From Eonycteris spelaea (lineage: Eukaryota > Chordata > Mammalia > Chiroptera > Pteropodidae): DNA of 64,000 nucleotides. Positions 1 through 13,600 of the stretch are shown in pieces. Where the stretch lies: NCBI GenBank assembly GCA_003508835.1, contig PUFA01000165.1, positions 3,129,001-3,193,000 of the forward strand. The letters are read 5' to 3'. Each line of letters starts with the position of its first letter. Position 1 is the first letter of the stretch. The notes below the pieces were generated by a model. That model saw nothing but the letters and a program-made list of their open reading frames with translations. It searched no databases and was not told the DNA's origin. Position numbers and translations under genes: made by a program.

Positions 1-1120
1 CTTGTGAAGAAGGTAACAGTATCTCCAGAGAACTTAATAGTTTTAGAAAGTTTAGGTCATTTACTCAAACCTGTACAATTGAAAGTCTTGGAAGAGGGGT
101 TCCAACCCTCATCTACCCCAAAACCCCTTCTCAAGCTACTTAGATAAACTGAAGTAACCTGAATTATTTAGTACCACATGTGTAGATTTATTAAACTGCA
201 AGAGTTTCAAATGCAGATTTTTACTGAAGTTAAATTATTGAAAGAAAAGGGCAGGCAGAGTTTAAATCTGATTTCATTTTTTTTTTTTTAAGAAAACAGT
301 CCTTATGACTTGGTTCCTTGCAGTGGGGTAAAGTATTCAAAAATAAGGGACCAGACGGGTTAGGTAAATAACCACAGCAGGAAAGGTGTAATAAGAGAAT
401 GTAGTAATATCTGTGGCAACGTGGAGTGAAAGCATTTGTTAAAAGGGCAACCACTTCTGCTCACTATTCCATGTTATCCATATTTTTCAAAATCATTTAG
501 GAATCGGATTTTTATATGAAATACAGTTTTAAATTTGGTAGAATTTTATCTTTAACATTATAGGGGCCAAGGCAAACAGGTACTGACTAGATTAGGAAGA
601 CCAATTAGATTTTTTCATATAGCTAAATGTTTGAAGAGTGCACGCAGCAAAAGTTGTATTTTAAATAATATGCACAATACACATTAACAGAATAATCGTC
701 TTAGTGCTTCCCAGGTTCGTTTTGGCTGGGGCCTAGAGTGGACTTGTATTGTGAGGGAGGGAAAGATCGCGCCTTCTTTACCTTATTCTAGCTTGTAACT
801 CACTGTGGAAGATGGCTTTTTACTTCCATCAGGCTGGAGGAGGTCTTTTATACAAGGTCTAGTATTTTTAGGCAAACCGGAACTCAAGGTTCCTCCTTAA
901 GGCTAAGTTAACACAGAAATGATTAAATATTTGAGGTAAAGTGCTAAGTAAGAGAAATGCGAGTCCTAAATTTGTCTGTTTGCCATTACGGCTTGCAAGG
1001 CACTAGCTCTTAGTACGTGAGCTATTTTCCAGGAAGGAACCCACATGAAAACTCGTTTGTTCCTCGCAAAGGAATCAGCTTCTGCTGGTAACTGCTGTTT
1101 TCGGGTGGCTGAGAAGACCC
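1..1120. other. Upstream flank of TMF1, no gene recognised
   Basis: AT-rich sequence with one T tract at 278-291 and no convincing exon, RNA gene or classifiable repeat. In human the gene upstream of TMF1 is, as I recall, UBA3 on the same strand, so this may be its 3' flank. Nothing here proves that. Confidence 0.5.
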
Positions 1121-1153
1121 GTGCTACGCCTGTAATCATCAGTATCGATAGAA

Positions 1154-1160
1154 ACTTCCG
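1154..1160 (-). promoter_or_regulatory. ETS/GABP-like site
   Basis: ACTTCCG on the + strand is CGGAAGT on the other strand, the ETS core. It sits at the upstream edge of the CpG island. Confidence 0.4.
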
Positions 1161-1200
1161 CGTTCCTCGGTAACTACTGGCAACACTTGGCTCCCGGATG

Positions 1201-1208
1201 TGACGTCA
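1201..1208. promoter_or_regulatory. Consensus CRE (TGACGTCA)
   Basis: A perfect 8-bp palindromic cAMP response element, about 300 bp upstream of the TMF1 start codon and inside the CpG island. CREB/ATF family proteins bind this sequence. Confidence 0.6.
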
Positions 1209-1284
1209 ACGTTCGTCCTGTTTTTCCGTCTATCGACGGAACTCGGGGCACTGGGATTTGGTTGGTGTGTACGTGGAAGAAGCC

Positions 1285-1296
1285 AGCGCATGCGCA
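1285..1296. promoter_or_regulatory. NRF1-like palindrome
   Basis: AGCGCATGCGCA closely matches the NRF1 consensus (YGCGCAYGCGCR), with a self-complementary GCGCATGCGC core. It lies about 210 bp upstream of the start codon. Confidence 0.6.
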
Positions 1297-1502
1297 GTCC
1301 GGTTCTTCGTCTCATCTTGTGGGAAGGGTGAGGGTAGCCTCCCGGCTTCGGGGGAGACTTAGGGTCATGGGTACCCGCTGACAGTGGCCGTCGAGTGGAG
1401 GAGGGAGCGAGGCTGCACCCCTCCCCAGGCCTGCGCCAGTCGGTCTGACCCTCGACCTTCCCGCTTGGTGCTGCCGCCACCACTGACGGCTGAGGAGGGA
1501 AG

Positions 1503-1644
1503 ATGAGTTGGTTCAACGCATCCCAGCTCTCCAGCTTCGCTAAACAGGCCTTGTCTCAGGCCCAGAAGTCCATCGACAGAGTCCTGGACATCCAGGAAGA
1601 GGAGCCGAGCGCCTGGGCGGAGACCATTCCGTACGGAGAGCCGG
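1503..1644 (+). CDS. TMF1: TMF1 coding exon 1
   Basis: Residues 1-47 plus one base of codon 48. The ATG has A at -3. The donor is CCGG|GTAAGG. The reading runs MSWFNASQ to YGEP, matching the conserved TMF1 N terminus. Confidence 0.95.
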
Positions 1645-4600
1645 GTAAGGAGGGGGGCGGGCTCTAGGCTCCCGCAGGCTGCTCTTCTGAGGTAAACAAA
1701 CAGGTGAAGAAGGGGTGTACACGGGGCTCCTTCCTCACGAAAGAGCTCTTAGGAAGTCACGGGGCATCCTCACAGGTTTATTTTTGTCTCCAGCTTGGTC
1801 TTCGCTCTTTTGCCAAGGGAAAATCCGTCCCCATGCCCCTCGTTGCTTATGGCCCTGGGTGCGGATTTTGCGGGCCTCAGATGAAAGGGACTTTATTTGG
1901 TGGTCTTGTCCCCACGCGCTCCCTGGACGGAGCTCTAGTCCCAACCCTCTGGAATCGCTGCACTCTTGGGACCGGGAGCCAAGAACCGAAGTACATCAGG
2001 GACAGAAGGAACAGTCGCTAACGTTTAGGGAGCACTTTGTGCTTAGTAGCGCGTAATGTGCTTTTTATGGCTTTCTCATTTGCAAAGCAGCTTCTCGAGT
2101 TAGGATCACTTATCCGTGTTTAACAGAAACGAGGCCCGGAAAGGGTAAGTAACTTCTAGGCCACTCAGAGGGTGAGGGGCAGAATATGCTGCAAATACTA
2201 CCCGTGGACACTGTGGCACAAGATTTTGGGCTTGCATCACAGTTTATTTCCAAATAGGTGAGCTTAATCTTTCAGCGATCTTCCGATGCTTTTGGCTCTA
2301 AATCTAAGGAAGTTTATAGCATTTTGGTGTGTGGGGTGAAGATTTCCAGATTTGGGGCGCCACCTCTGTGCAAAAGAGTATTATTCTTGACTACTCCTTT
2401 CTGGGTTTTAATTTTAATTTTACATCGTTGAAAAAAGTCAGTACCTAAATTTGAGGTATATCATTTTAAGACATTTTGGTCCATGTGTGTATGTCATGAT
2501 CTTATTTTTACAAGATTTTTACCTTGTTGGAGTAGCTCAACTTCCTTTGACATATGTACCCCACATTTGAATTACTGAACTTTAGAGGAAACAATATAAG
2601 TTTTAAATATAAGGATACTTGTATTATGAAACCTGGGGCTTGAATTGTACTATATAATTCATTTTTTAAAATAGGTTATCCAGAATAGACTTGGATTTTA
2701 ATGAAATGCCGTAAGTGTTTGTTGATCATCTATGTTTCACATTGCCATCATTACAAGGTTATCAGTCTTAAGTATGAAGTAATTTAAGTGGATATCAGAT
2801 AATGCTAGGATTTATAGAAAACATTCTCTAAGAGTCAAAATTTGACTTATATAGTTCATTAAGATGACTCAGTAAATTAAACTAATTGTTGCTACCTTCT
2901 GATCAGAGAGTTCCATCTTTAATCTTTCTTGTTCATTTTCATCTTTAATTTTGGCTTTCTCCATTTCTTATAATTGTTTTCATATACTGAACAAATGGAT
3001 ATAAACTATGCCCCTCTAAACTGAAGTTTTCTACAAACCTCCAAAGTCATTTTAAAGGATAGACTTTTCGGAGCTTTTAGGTACTTGTGCTCTCCTCACC
3101 AACTTCTAATTTGGCATAACTTAAGATAATTCTGCTCAGCCACCTTTGAATTTAGAAAAGGCAGAATTTTAAAAAAATAAATGCTTTAAATATTTTAGAG
3201 ACTATGCCATTTTTATCATTGGATTTTTAAATAGTGTATATTTCTATGACTGATACTGTTTTTTCCCCACTCAAAAGTTATTTTCTCCTTAGTATTTAAA
3301 AAAAAAATCCTAGTGTAAACTGCTATTTATATCAAAAACCAATAATTCTAATAAAAATGCCCATTTCTGAAATTCATATGACCTAATTGCTGACATAACT
3401 TGGAATTTTGGAAGAGAATAAAACTTTCTCATAAAATGTGGGTTTGGAGAGTGGGACTTGGAGAATGAGCTTGTCATTAAGTGGATGAAAATGAATTTGT
3501 CCTTGAGAAGTTACTGTTCCTATCAATTTACTTTGATCTTTGTAAAAGGACATTTGTTACAAGTATTTTGGGTTCAGTTTTTGATTGTTGCCGTCTTGTC
3601 TAGCACTCAACTATATATTTTTTATTGATGTTACGAGAATAAAATTAAGATGGGACTCTCTGATCAGAAGGTAGCAACAATTTTCCATGACTACATATGA
3701 CCTGTAAGTGAAGATACTGTCTGTTGTGAAATGCATCATATATATCTTGGACTTAGCATGGGTTTTATAAGATATCATTATTTTCTTAATTTGTTATGGG
3801 AGGGAATAACGTACGTGCTTCTAGTAGGCCAGAAGTCTTTTATCTTTATTCCTAGTTCCTCTTGGACAGTTCCACACTACTTCTCTTGAAGGCCCAAAAT
3901 TAACCCATGAACTAATTAATTATGTGGTAAGGAGTGTAACAGGTGCAAATTATAGGTTGAATTCCATAGATTAAAAAAAATATTTATATTGGCTTATATA
4001 AATTATATTAATTTATATTATAATATATTAATATAATATATATCTTTTTAAAATTTATTTATTTATTTATTTATTTGGTTGAAGGAATAAGTCCCCCTGT
4101 CAGTGGAGGATGGGATACTTCAACCTGGGGGTTAAAATCAAAGACTGAACCTCAGAGTCAACCAGTAACCTCTCCTAAAGCAATTACAAAGCCAGTTCAG
4201 AGAACTGTGGTAGATGAATCTGAAACTTTCTTCAGTGCCTTTCTCTCTCCAACGGATGTACAAACCATTCAGAAGAGCCCAGTGGTATCAAAACCGCCAG
4301 CTAAATCACAGAGACTAGAAGAAGAAGTGAAAAACACTTTACAAGGATCCTTGCACACGGGACAGTCAGGAAGAACTGAAACAACTGAGTCACAAGTAAA
4401 AGACCCTTCTCCTTGTGTATCATCTGGGGAAACTCTGGCAGTAGATACTCTGTCATCTGAAATTGAAGGCAAACATGAAGAAACTGTTAATAAAGAATCT
4501 GATATAAAGATGTCAACCATAAGTTTGAAAGTATCTGAGAGTACAATTAATGTGAAAACGACTGGAGAACATGTATCTAATATGTCTACACAGTCTCTTA

Positions 4601-7600
4601 CAGCAGAAACAAAGGACGTGGCTTCTGAACCGAAGGAACAAAAACATGAAGACAGACAGAGCAATACACCTTCTCCCCCTGTTAGTACCTTCTCATCAGG
4701 TACTTCTACACCACCAGTGATATTGAAGTTTTAGATCATGAAAGTGTAATAAGTGAGAGCTCAGCAAGTTCGAGACAAGAGAATACAGATTCAAAATCAA
4801 GTCTTCACTTAATGCAGACATCTTTTCAGCTTCTCTCAGCATCTGCTTGTCCTGAATATAATCGTTTAGATGATTTCCAAAAACTCACTGAGAGTTGCTG
4901 TTCTTCTGATGCTTTTGAAAGAATAGACTCGTTTAGTGTACAGTCATTAGATAGCCGAAGTGTAAGTGAAATCAATTCAGATGATGAATTGTCAAGCAAG
5001 GGATATGCTTTAGTACCTATTATAGTTTCAACTCCAAAGACTAAAATAGTTGAATCTGTTGAAGGAAAATCTGAGCAGGAAGTAAATGAAACATTAATAA
5101 TACCCACTGAGGAAACAGAAATGGAAGAAAGTGGACGGAGTGCAACTCCTGTTAATTGTGAACAGCCTGATATCTTGTTTTCTTCTACACCAATAAATGA
5201 AGGACATACTGTCTTAGACAAGGTGGCTGAGCAGTGCAAAGCTACTGAAAATCAGTCAGAAGCACTTTTTGGGAAGGAAGATGTTTGCAAGGTAACTGTA
5301 GAAAGTAGAAGGGGATTTTGGATATGCTTTCAGGGATTAAATCATGTGTTTTTAATATTTAGTGCTGCATCAGGATTTGTACTGATTAAAAAATAATAAA
5401 TTATTTGAAATTTCTCCAAGGCGACTATTGTAGTAACATAAGTTGATATTTCAATATAACTAAACCTAAAAAAGCTTTCATCTTATGCCTTCGTTATTGA
5501 ATCCTCAGCATCTACAGTTCTGTTATTCTATGCTCATTAATTTGTCAGTTTGCAAAGGACTGTCTTTGTATATTAACAAATATCTTCAACTTCTTTGTAG
5601 GTAGAGGGGCTGAAACAAATCTATTGTATGGGTTTCTTATGTCAAAACAGTTTTTGCATGTTCACATTATTTGTAGCAAATCTTAAATGAAAAATTTAGT
5701 TTTTATATTAATTACTAATGTTTTTCTTGATGTTATTGTTCCATTTCCTTTTCTCTTTTATATTATTTTTGATATTTTCTTTTGATAGATATCTTCAGAA
5801 AGGGAAATGTTCAGTGAATAAAGGCATTACTAGGAATGACAAATTGCTTCTACCTAATATGTATGAAAGGAAAGTGGTGTAAATTTTTTAACTAACATTA
5901 AGTCACAGTTTTGGTTTTCCCTATGATTTTTTGATATAGAAATTGAATTGAATTTGGCATCTTTAATAAACTCCTCTGAGAAATAAGATGTCTTGATGAA
6001 ATATCCTGTAAGTGCCTGTATTGAATTGCTTAATGTTAAAGAAAAAAAAGATTCTCTTACCTTGGTTTAATATTATTCACAAACAAAATGCCATGCTGTA
6101 GCTTCACTAGAAGTTTGAATTTCTAGAAACCAATCCTATTTATTATCAGTGAGATATTTTTGAACTATTTTCATAAGATAAGTGATTTCTAAATTAGACC
6201 TAAATAAGGTAAGACTTAATTTTTTTTTTTTTTTTACTGCAAAAGGCACATTCCTCTCCATTCATGCATGTTTATCACTGCTTCAGCAGGACCTAAGGAA
6301 TAAAATATTCTAACCATTCCTTTTCGTTTACTTTATACAGATATTTTCTAGAGATTTTAAAATTGCATGCCTATGGATTTTCTAAAATTACTTTTATTTT
6401 TTAAATGCAATGTATCATGCTAAAAAAAGTTATATGTTATATTTTGGGGTTAAAGAATAATATGGAAAAACATACTTGTTTATATATCCACTACCCAGCT
6501 AAGATACCCAGAACATTATTAGAGGCTTTGAAGCCCTTTTATCTTTTTAAATTACATCTATCTCCCTCTTTTGGTGGGACATGCACATTGTTCTCAAGTT
6601 TTTGCTGTTAGAAACAGCTCTTAATGTTCCTATTATATATGCAAGAGTTTTCTAAGGCATACCTAAAAGTAGAATTTTCTACATCAGAGGATATGTAGAT
6701 CTTCAACTAGATATTGCCAGATTGTTTTCCAGAGCAGTTTACTAATTAATACTCCCACCTGCTATGTGGTTGTACTCCTACTAGCTATATTATGAGTTCT
6801 TGTACTCTGTTCATTATGTTCCCAATATTATTTTTAATTCTTTTTATGAACTAATACTGTTTTTTTTATTATAGTAATTAAGTTACCTTTTTAACCCATC
6901 ACCTGAATATAGAAATGTTTTTTTAAAGTTAAATGTTTGACTCTTGTGTATTCTCCTTATCCAGAGACTTGAATTTCTGAATGAGAAACTTGATAAAAGG
7001 GAAGCTCAGTTATTATCTCTTAGTAAAGAAAAAGCGCTTCTAGAAGAAGCTTATGATAATCTGAAAGAGTAAGTATTTTACAAATGTGAATAATTTTACA
7101 CATTTTATAGAGGCCCATATACTTGGTTATTATTTAAAAATTTTTTAAAATTAAAATGGTTTATAATTTGTTTATAATTATTGAAATTTGAGTAGCACTT
7201 CAGTTCTAACTTTAGAGACTACTTTTCTCCTCACATTATCTTTACCATATTATCTTTGACATTGAAGATAGATGTTTTCCAAAAAAACCCAAAAAATCTC
7301 TTTTTCCTTATTATTTATAATCTTTTAGTATTAGAGATTTAAAACATGGCTGTAAAGAAAACTGTGATATTAAAAAAATATGAGTATTGGTGTACCTTAG
7401 AGGTGATTGGTAAACTGTGACACAAGATTCAAAAATGAAAAATTTAATTTCCTTTTTCTTATTTTAACATAAACATTGTAACATTTTCAGTTATTAATAG
7501 GTTTTCTTTGAAGTGTTTTAAACAGGTGATTTTTCTTTGAAAAGTTAACAGACCTAAAATCAATCTATTTTAGTAAGGTATGTGTTGAAGACAATGTTAT

Positions 7601-10600
7601 TTTCCTTTTGCAAACTGAAGTCATCTTGTTACCTTTGGAATATATAAACAAGTGTCCTCAGTTTCGGTATTTTAAATTTAGTGAAATGTTCAGAGTGAAA
7701 GAAGAAAGCAGCAGCATTTCTTCCTTGAAAGATGAATTTACTCAAAGAATTGCAGAAGCGGAAAAGAAAGTTCAGCTAGCCTGCAAAGAGAGAGATGCTG
7801 CTAAAAAGGTAATGGAAGTTTAAAATAATATTAAACCATAGAGACATAGATTTTTTTGGAGATGCACCTTCAATTTTGATATTTTAAAAAATATTAAGGA
7901 AGTATTTGTCTATATAACTTATGCATAAGTTCTTGCAAGATACATAGCAAGGATCACTAAAATAATCTTTGTAAATGATAATCGTATCAAAATAAATAAC
8001 ACTTAAATCTAAATGGCACTATATAAATAAAATTTATCTTTACTCTCATTTATTATTTTCCTGCCATTTCAAACATATTATATATACTTCTTCAAGTCAA
8101 AATAATTTAAAAATAATTTCTAATTGTTAGTGACTCTTAGAGGCATAATATTGATTTATTCTAATGTAGAATTTCTCAACCTCAGTGCTATTGACATTTT
8201 GAGTTGGATAATTTTATGTTGTATGGGACTGTCCTGTACATGGTAGGGTGTTTATTAGCATCCCAGGCCCCTTCCTAAAGATGACAGTATCACCCTCCCT
8301 TCCCCATTTTCTACCCCAATCACCTTCCCCCACACATGTCAGTTGTGCTAATTGAAAATGTTGCGAGATGTTGTTAAATGTCTCCTTGGGAGCAAAATTA
8401 CTCCTGGTTAGGAACCATTGTTCTAATTCTTATAATTTGGAATAGTTGGCTATTTGGTAACCAACCAAGTTTAGTAATTACCTTAAGTGATGAATTTGCT
8501 TTTCTAGTGGTAGAAGACAATGTCAACTATATAGTACTAGTTGTCAACTATAATGTACTATATAGTACAACTCTGTAGTACTTATCTATAGTAAGTTATA
8601 CAGAGAAATTAATAAGCAGTTTGGTATCACAGAGGATGAATTCTGACCAGGGAAATGAGGACAGTTTTGTGGAAGACACGATGGTCTTACTGGACCTTGA
8701 TATTTGAATCAAATTTTGATAGTTGGAAAGTGGATAGCAATGTTGTGGGTGGTTAGAGAATGGGCATTGAGATTCACAGACCTGGTTTCAGGTCTTAATT
8801 CTCCACTTTAAAAGCTCTCTGACCTTCAAAGTTTACTCAATTTTTCTGAGTCTTAGTTTTCTTATTTGCGTAGTTGAATAATACAAGTGCCTTCCTCATA
8901 GGAATGTTGTGAGGATTAAATAATAGTGTATACAAAGTATGATTTAAATACCTAATATTAATTTGTATTACCTGTTGTTTAGTTTCAGAGCATTTCTTAA
9001 AATCAGATTTTAACTCAGAACACTTCACGTACTTTTCCATTAGTTTTAAAAGATAAACTATGTTGATATGTTTCTGCTGACTCTCTGCTTTCTTAAAGTA
9101 GATCAAACTTTATATAATTGTTTTTTTCTCTCATTTCACAACACATTTATAAGTGCAGTGAATTTTAATGAAAAGACATACAGTGAAAGATGGGATGTGT
9201 TTGAAATGTTCCAAATGTAATGCTTATAGATGATGTACGTAGAGATATTCAAGAAGGGTATTGAAATTTAACTTATTCTCATTTACATTTCCATATTAAC
9301 ACCTGTTTATATTTGAATTCAGGTTTTCTATATTATATTCAAAGCTGTTACCTTAGTCTTAATTAACCAAGGTGATAAATGTGGCTTAACAGAACAAAAC
9401 TTATCAACAATTTGATTATTGATGACTTTTTTGACTATGGAAAAAAATTGAAAAAAATTTTTTCAGTGAAAAGTAATTCTTTATGGTATTTACATTTTTA
9501 AAAAATTAGGAAATCAAAACTATAAAAGAAGAACTTGCGACCAGATTAAATAGCAGTGAAACTGCAGACCTACTGAAAGAGAAAGATGAGCAGATCCAAG
9601 GGTTAATGGAAGAAGGTACGTATTTAATTGATTATGAAAAATATTGTATAAACAGGAAAAATACTTGCAACATAACTGGCTGTTGCTTCCTAATAAAAAA
9701 AATATTGGAGCAAGGAAGGTTTGGCCTTAAATTTCAGAAGTGGTAGGTGACAGTGTATGGAAAAACGGGGAGCAAGATTTATAGAGGCAGAGATATATCT
9801 AGCATATTGTTTCTAGGGAGGTAAAATAACTCCCTGAAAAATAGAAGTTTGTGCTTCCTGAGGAAAGCTTGTAACAGGTTTTAGAGCATGTCATTTAAAC
9901 CAAGATATTTGAAGGTTATAATTCTGGAGTTTTTATAGTGTCTGAGTCTCTAGTTTGGATACTCTGTGGTATTTTGTATTCGTCTGGCATATTTGATAGT
10001 GAATTTTTCATTATATCCATGTTTTAATTTTTCAGTTATTAAGCACTTTTCTATGGAAAGATTTATAATTAGTAGTTACAGAAATTAAAGATTCTTCATG
10101 ACAAATTCTTACAAATAGACACTAAAATTAGTTTGTGTAATATATGAAAGAAGAGAGTTTTGGAAAAGGAGTTTAAGTGAATTTTTCTTTTTCATTTCTT
10201 AAAGTTTTCCTAGTTAAAAGAACAATACTTGTTACTTGCAGTAAGTTTTGAAGTTATATGAAGTATATGAAGAAAGAAAAAATAAATTATAATCCAATTC
10301 TATAAGGAACTATTTCTTTTTGTCCCTGTTTAATGCATTTTAACACATTTTAAACATAATTAAGATAATATATCTAATTTACAATCTCCCTTTTACATTT
10401 CCCTATGCCATTAAATACTTTGATACCATTTTTAATGGCTATATTAAAGTCTATTATATGGATATACCATAATTTATCTTACAGTTTTCCTGTGTTGTAC
10501 ATTTGTTTCTAAAATGTTAATATTACAAATAATAGTGGGATGAACATTTCTGTGCTTAAGTCATTGAACTTTAAATGAATTTCCAGAGTAAGTATTTGAG

Positions 10601-13600
10601 AACAATTGGAAACAATCACTTTATTTTTAAAAATTAGTTTTACCTAATATTTCTTTTTCATTTATTAAGCTAATATTTCACACTTAGTATGTCAGATATT
10701 GTGTTTGATACAGTAATAAATACAATACACTCCCTGTCCTTCAGGAGCTTTCAGGGTTTTTTCCCCCGTCTTTATTGAAATATAATAGAAAATTGGTTGC
10801 TTGTGTTTACATTGTACACTTCAATGAGATCTTTTTTCAATTATAGTTGGCTTACAATAATATACCAGTTTCAGTTGTATAGCATAGTGATCAGAGATCT
10901 ACATAACTCGCAAAGTGATCACCACACTAAATCTAGAGCCCTTTTCCCTCTTACATATTTATTACATTATTAACCACCTTCCCATGCTACACGCTATGTC
11001 TCCATGTCTGTTCCACAACTATCCATTTGTACCTCTTAATTCCTTTACCTTGTTTTGTCTATCTGATCCTTCCTCCTGTCTAATGTCCCTTTAAATAGCC
11101 TCTGTATCTATGAGTTTATTTCCACTTTTATTGTTGTTGATTTTGTTCTTTAGATTCCACATGTACGTGAAATCATGCAATATTTGTCTTTCTCTAGCTG
11201 ACCCATTTCATTCAGCACAGTACCCTCTAAGTCCATCAAGGTGATATCTTTTTCTGTCCCCTTCCTTTTAGTCTGTGTGTGTCTTTTAATCTGAAGTGAG
11301 TCTCTTGTAGGCAGCAGGTAGGGATCTTGTTTTATCCATTCAGCCACTCTGTCTTTTAGTTGGAGTACTTAATTCTTTTCCATTTAAGGTACTTATTGAT
11401 AGGAATGTAGTTGTTACCATTCTTTATTCCTGTTTTTGATATATATGTTTTCTTCTTAAAGAAGTTTCTCCAACATTTCCTGTAAGAGTGGCTTGGTGAT
11501 GATAAATTCCTTTAGCTTATTTTTGTCTGGGAAGGTCTTTATCTATCCTTCAACTCTAAATGATAACTTTGCTGGATAAAGTATTCTTGGTTGTAGATCC
11601 TGGGTTTTCATCACCTCGAATATTTTGTGCCAAGTCCTTCTGTCCTATGTAGTTTCTTCGGAGAACTCAGCTGCCAGTATTATGGGTGCTCCCTGTAGGT
11701 AACTGCTTTTCTCTTGCGGCTTTTAAGATTCTCTCTTTGTATTTAACCTTTGGCATTTTAATTATGATGTGTTTTGGTGTGGGCCTCTTTGGGTTCCTGG
11801 TTTGGGGACCCTCTGAGCTTCCTGGTGTTTTATGTCTATTTCCTTCATCAGGTTAGGAAAGTTTTCCTCCATTATTTCTTCAAATAGCTCTTCGACACCT
11901 CATTTTCCTTCGGATACCCCCCTGACAGGGATATATTTACGTTTAATAGTGTCCCACAGGCTCCTTAAATGATTACTATAGTCTTGGCTTCTTTCTTCTT
12001 GCCATTCCGATTGAGTGTCCTTGGCTTTCCCATCCTCTATATAGGTCATTTGATCCTCTTCTTTATTCACTCTTGTTTATTCCATTTAATATACTTCTCA
12101 GATAATGCGTTCTTCCTTTCTGACTGGTTCCCTTTTATAATTTCCATTTCCATTTTTATGTTTTTTATCTCTTTGTTGAATTTCTCACCGAATTCATCTG
12201 CAGTTCCTATAAGTTCATTGAGCATCTTTATAACCAGTGTTTTGAACTCTGCATCTGTTGATTGCTCGACTTCACTATTTTTGGAACTCTGTTCTGTTCT
12301 CTCATATGGCATCTCTTTGTCTTCCCATTTTGGCTGCCTTTCTGTGTCTATTTCTATGTACTAAGCAAAGCTCTTAAGTTTCCTGGTCTTATTAGTGCAG
12401 ATTTGTGTGGTAGGTGTCCAGTGGCACAGTCCTGAAAAAGGTTCAACTGCAGGCCAAGTTTAGCCCCACAAGTTTAGCTCCTCCAGGGCTACCTGTTAAG
12501 ATTCAGCAGGGAATCCACAGATGCTGTGCTTATAGTTGACTCAAGAGGCCACACCAGAAACCATGGTCAGCTGCCACCAGTGTGAGTCTTGGCACTGTTC
12601 AGCAAGGAGCACTTGATTCCCCAAGGACATACCTGGATGTGCTTAGGTGGGCAGTGAGTTGGGGGAGCGGAGTTTCAGGGAATCCTCTGGGCGGAGCGAC
12701 CTCTGTTATCCAGTTTGATGACATCTGGGCTATAGGCGGCAATGAGTCTGTGCACTGGGAGAGGGAAGGGCTCAACAGAGGAACAGTGGATACTGCTGGC
12801 ACTTCTGTACAGAGTGAATCTTGCCTCGGGCCTCACTTTGACAACCAAGTGTCCTCCTGGAAGTCCTTGGTGCCCACTGCGCAGCCGAACTGGCACTGGT
12901 GCTCAGAGCAAGCAGGTCCATCACCTTGAAAGTCTGCTTGTGGATACAGCCCACAGCCCCTTTAAGAGGCGTCTGCTACTGCCACTGTCACTGCCACAGC
13001 CTCTGTCCCACTTGACCGCTCAGGACCAGGCAGCCTCATGTCCTTGCCCCATCCTACTTTCTGCCAATTCAGGGTGATTTCCAAGGTTTCTCCCTAATTG
13101 TATGTCTTGTTCACCTAGATTTCAGGCAATTTTTCCTTGCTATTTGCTCCTTGTTTCTGTCACAACTTTGATTTGGTCTCCAGAGGGATGAACAGAGCCT
13201 TTATCATCTATGCCAATTTTTTTTTCTGCCCCTCAGGAGCTAACAGTTTAATGACAGGGAAATATGAGTACAAAGATAATTACAAAACAGTCTAAATGCT
13301 AAAATAGAAGAATGAAGGAAAAATTGATAAAACAATTTTTATCTCAAGATGTCTTCAAGTCAGTAACTGCCTTGTGTATAATATTAGGGGAGGGATAAGT
13401 GCATGGTTTTATTATTTTTTAAAAAGTTATATAAAATATTAATATTAAATGTTACTATTTGGGAATTTAGGGTTGGCTGATGTTTTCTTTTGCTTAATGA
13501 ACTTAATTTTAGAGAAAATATTGATTTTATATGGAAGTGTTTACATACTGCTTCCGTATCCCCCAGAAGTATTTTTAAATTCACAGCTAAAAAGCTAAAA

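Larger units (their letters stand above)
1130..1660 (+). promoter_or_regulatory. CpG-island promoter of TMF1
   Basis: GC content and CpG frequency rise sharply here against an AT-rich background, and the block ends in coding exon 1. It has no obvious TATA box. It contains an ETS-like site, a full palindromic CRE and an NRF1-like palindrome, a set typical of housekeeping promoters. Transcription probably starts somewhere between about 1300 and 1480. The exact site cannot be read from sequence. Confidence 0.75.

Noticed and set aside
4269..5239. Open frames antisense to TMF1 exon 2
   Set aside because: Shadows of the sense coding frame; no independent support.
11969..12364. 131-residue hydrophobic open frame (and its twin at 21496-21861)
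   Set aside because: It is the reverse strand of the ORF1-like region. Its high identity between copies reflects the homogenised tract, not a membrane protein gene.
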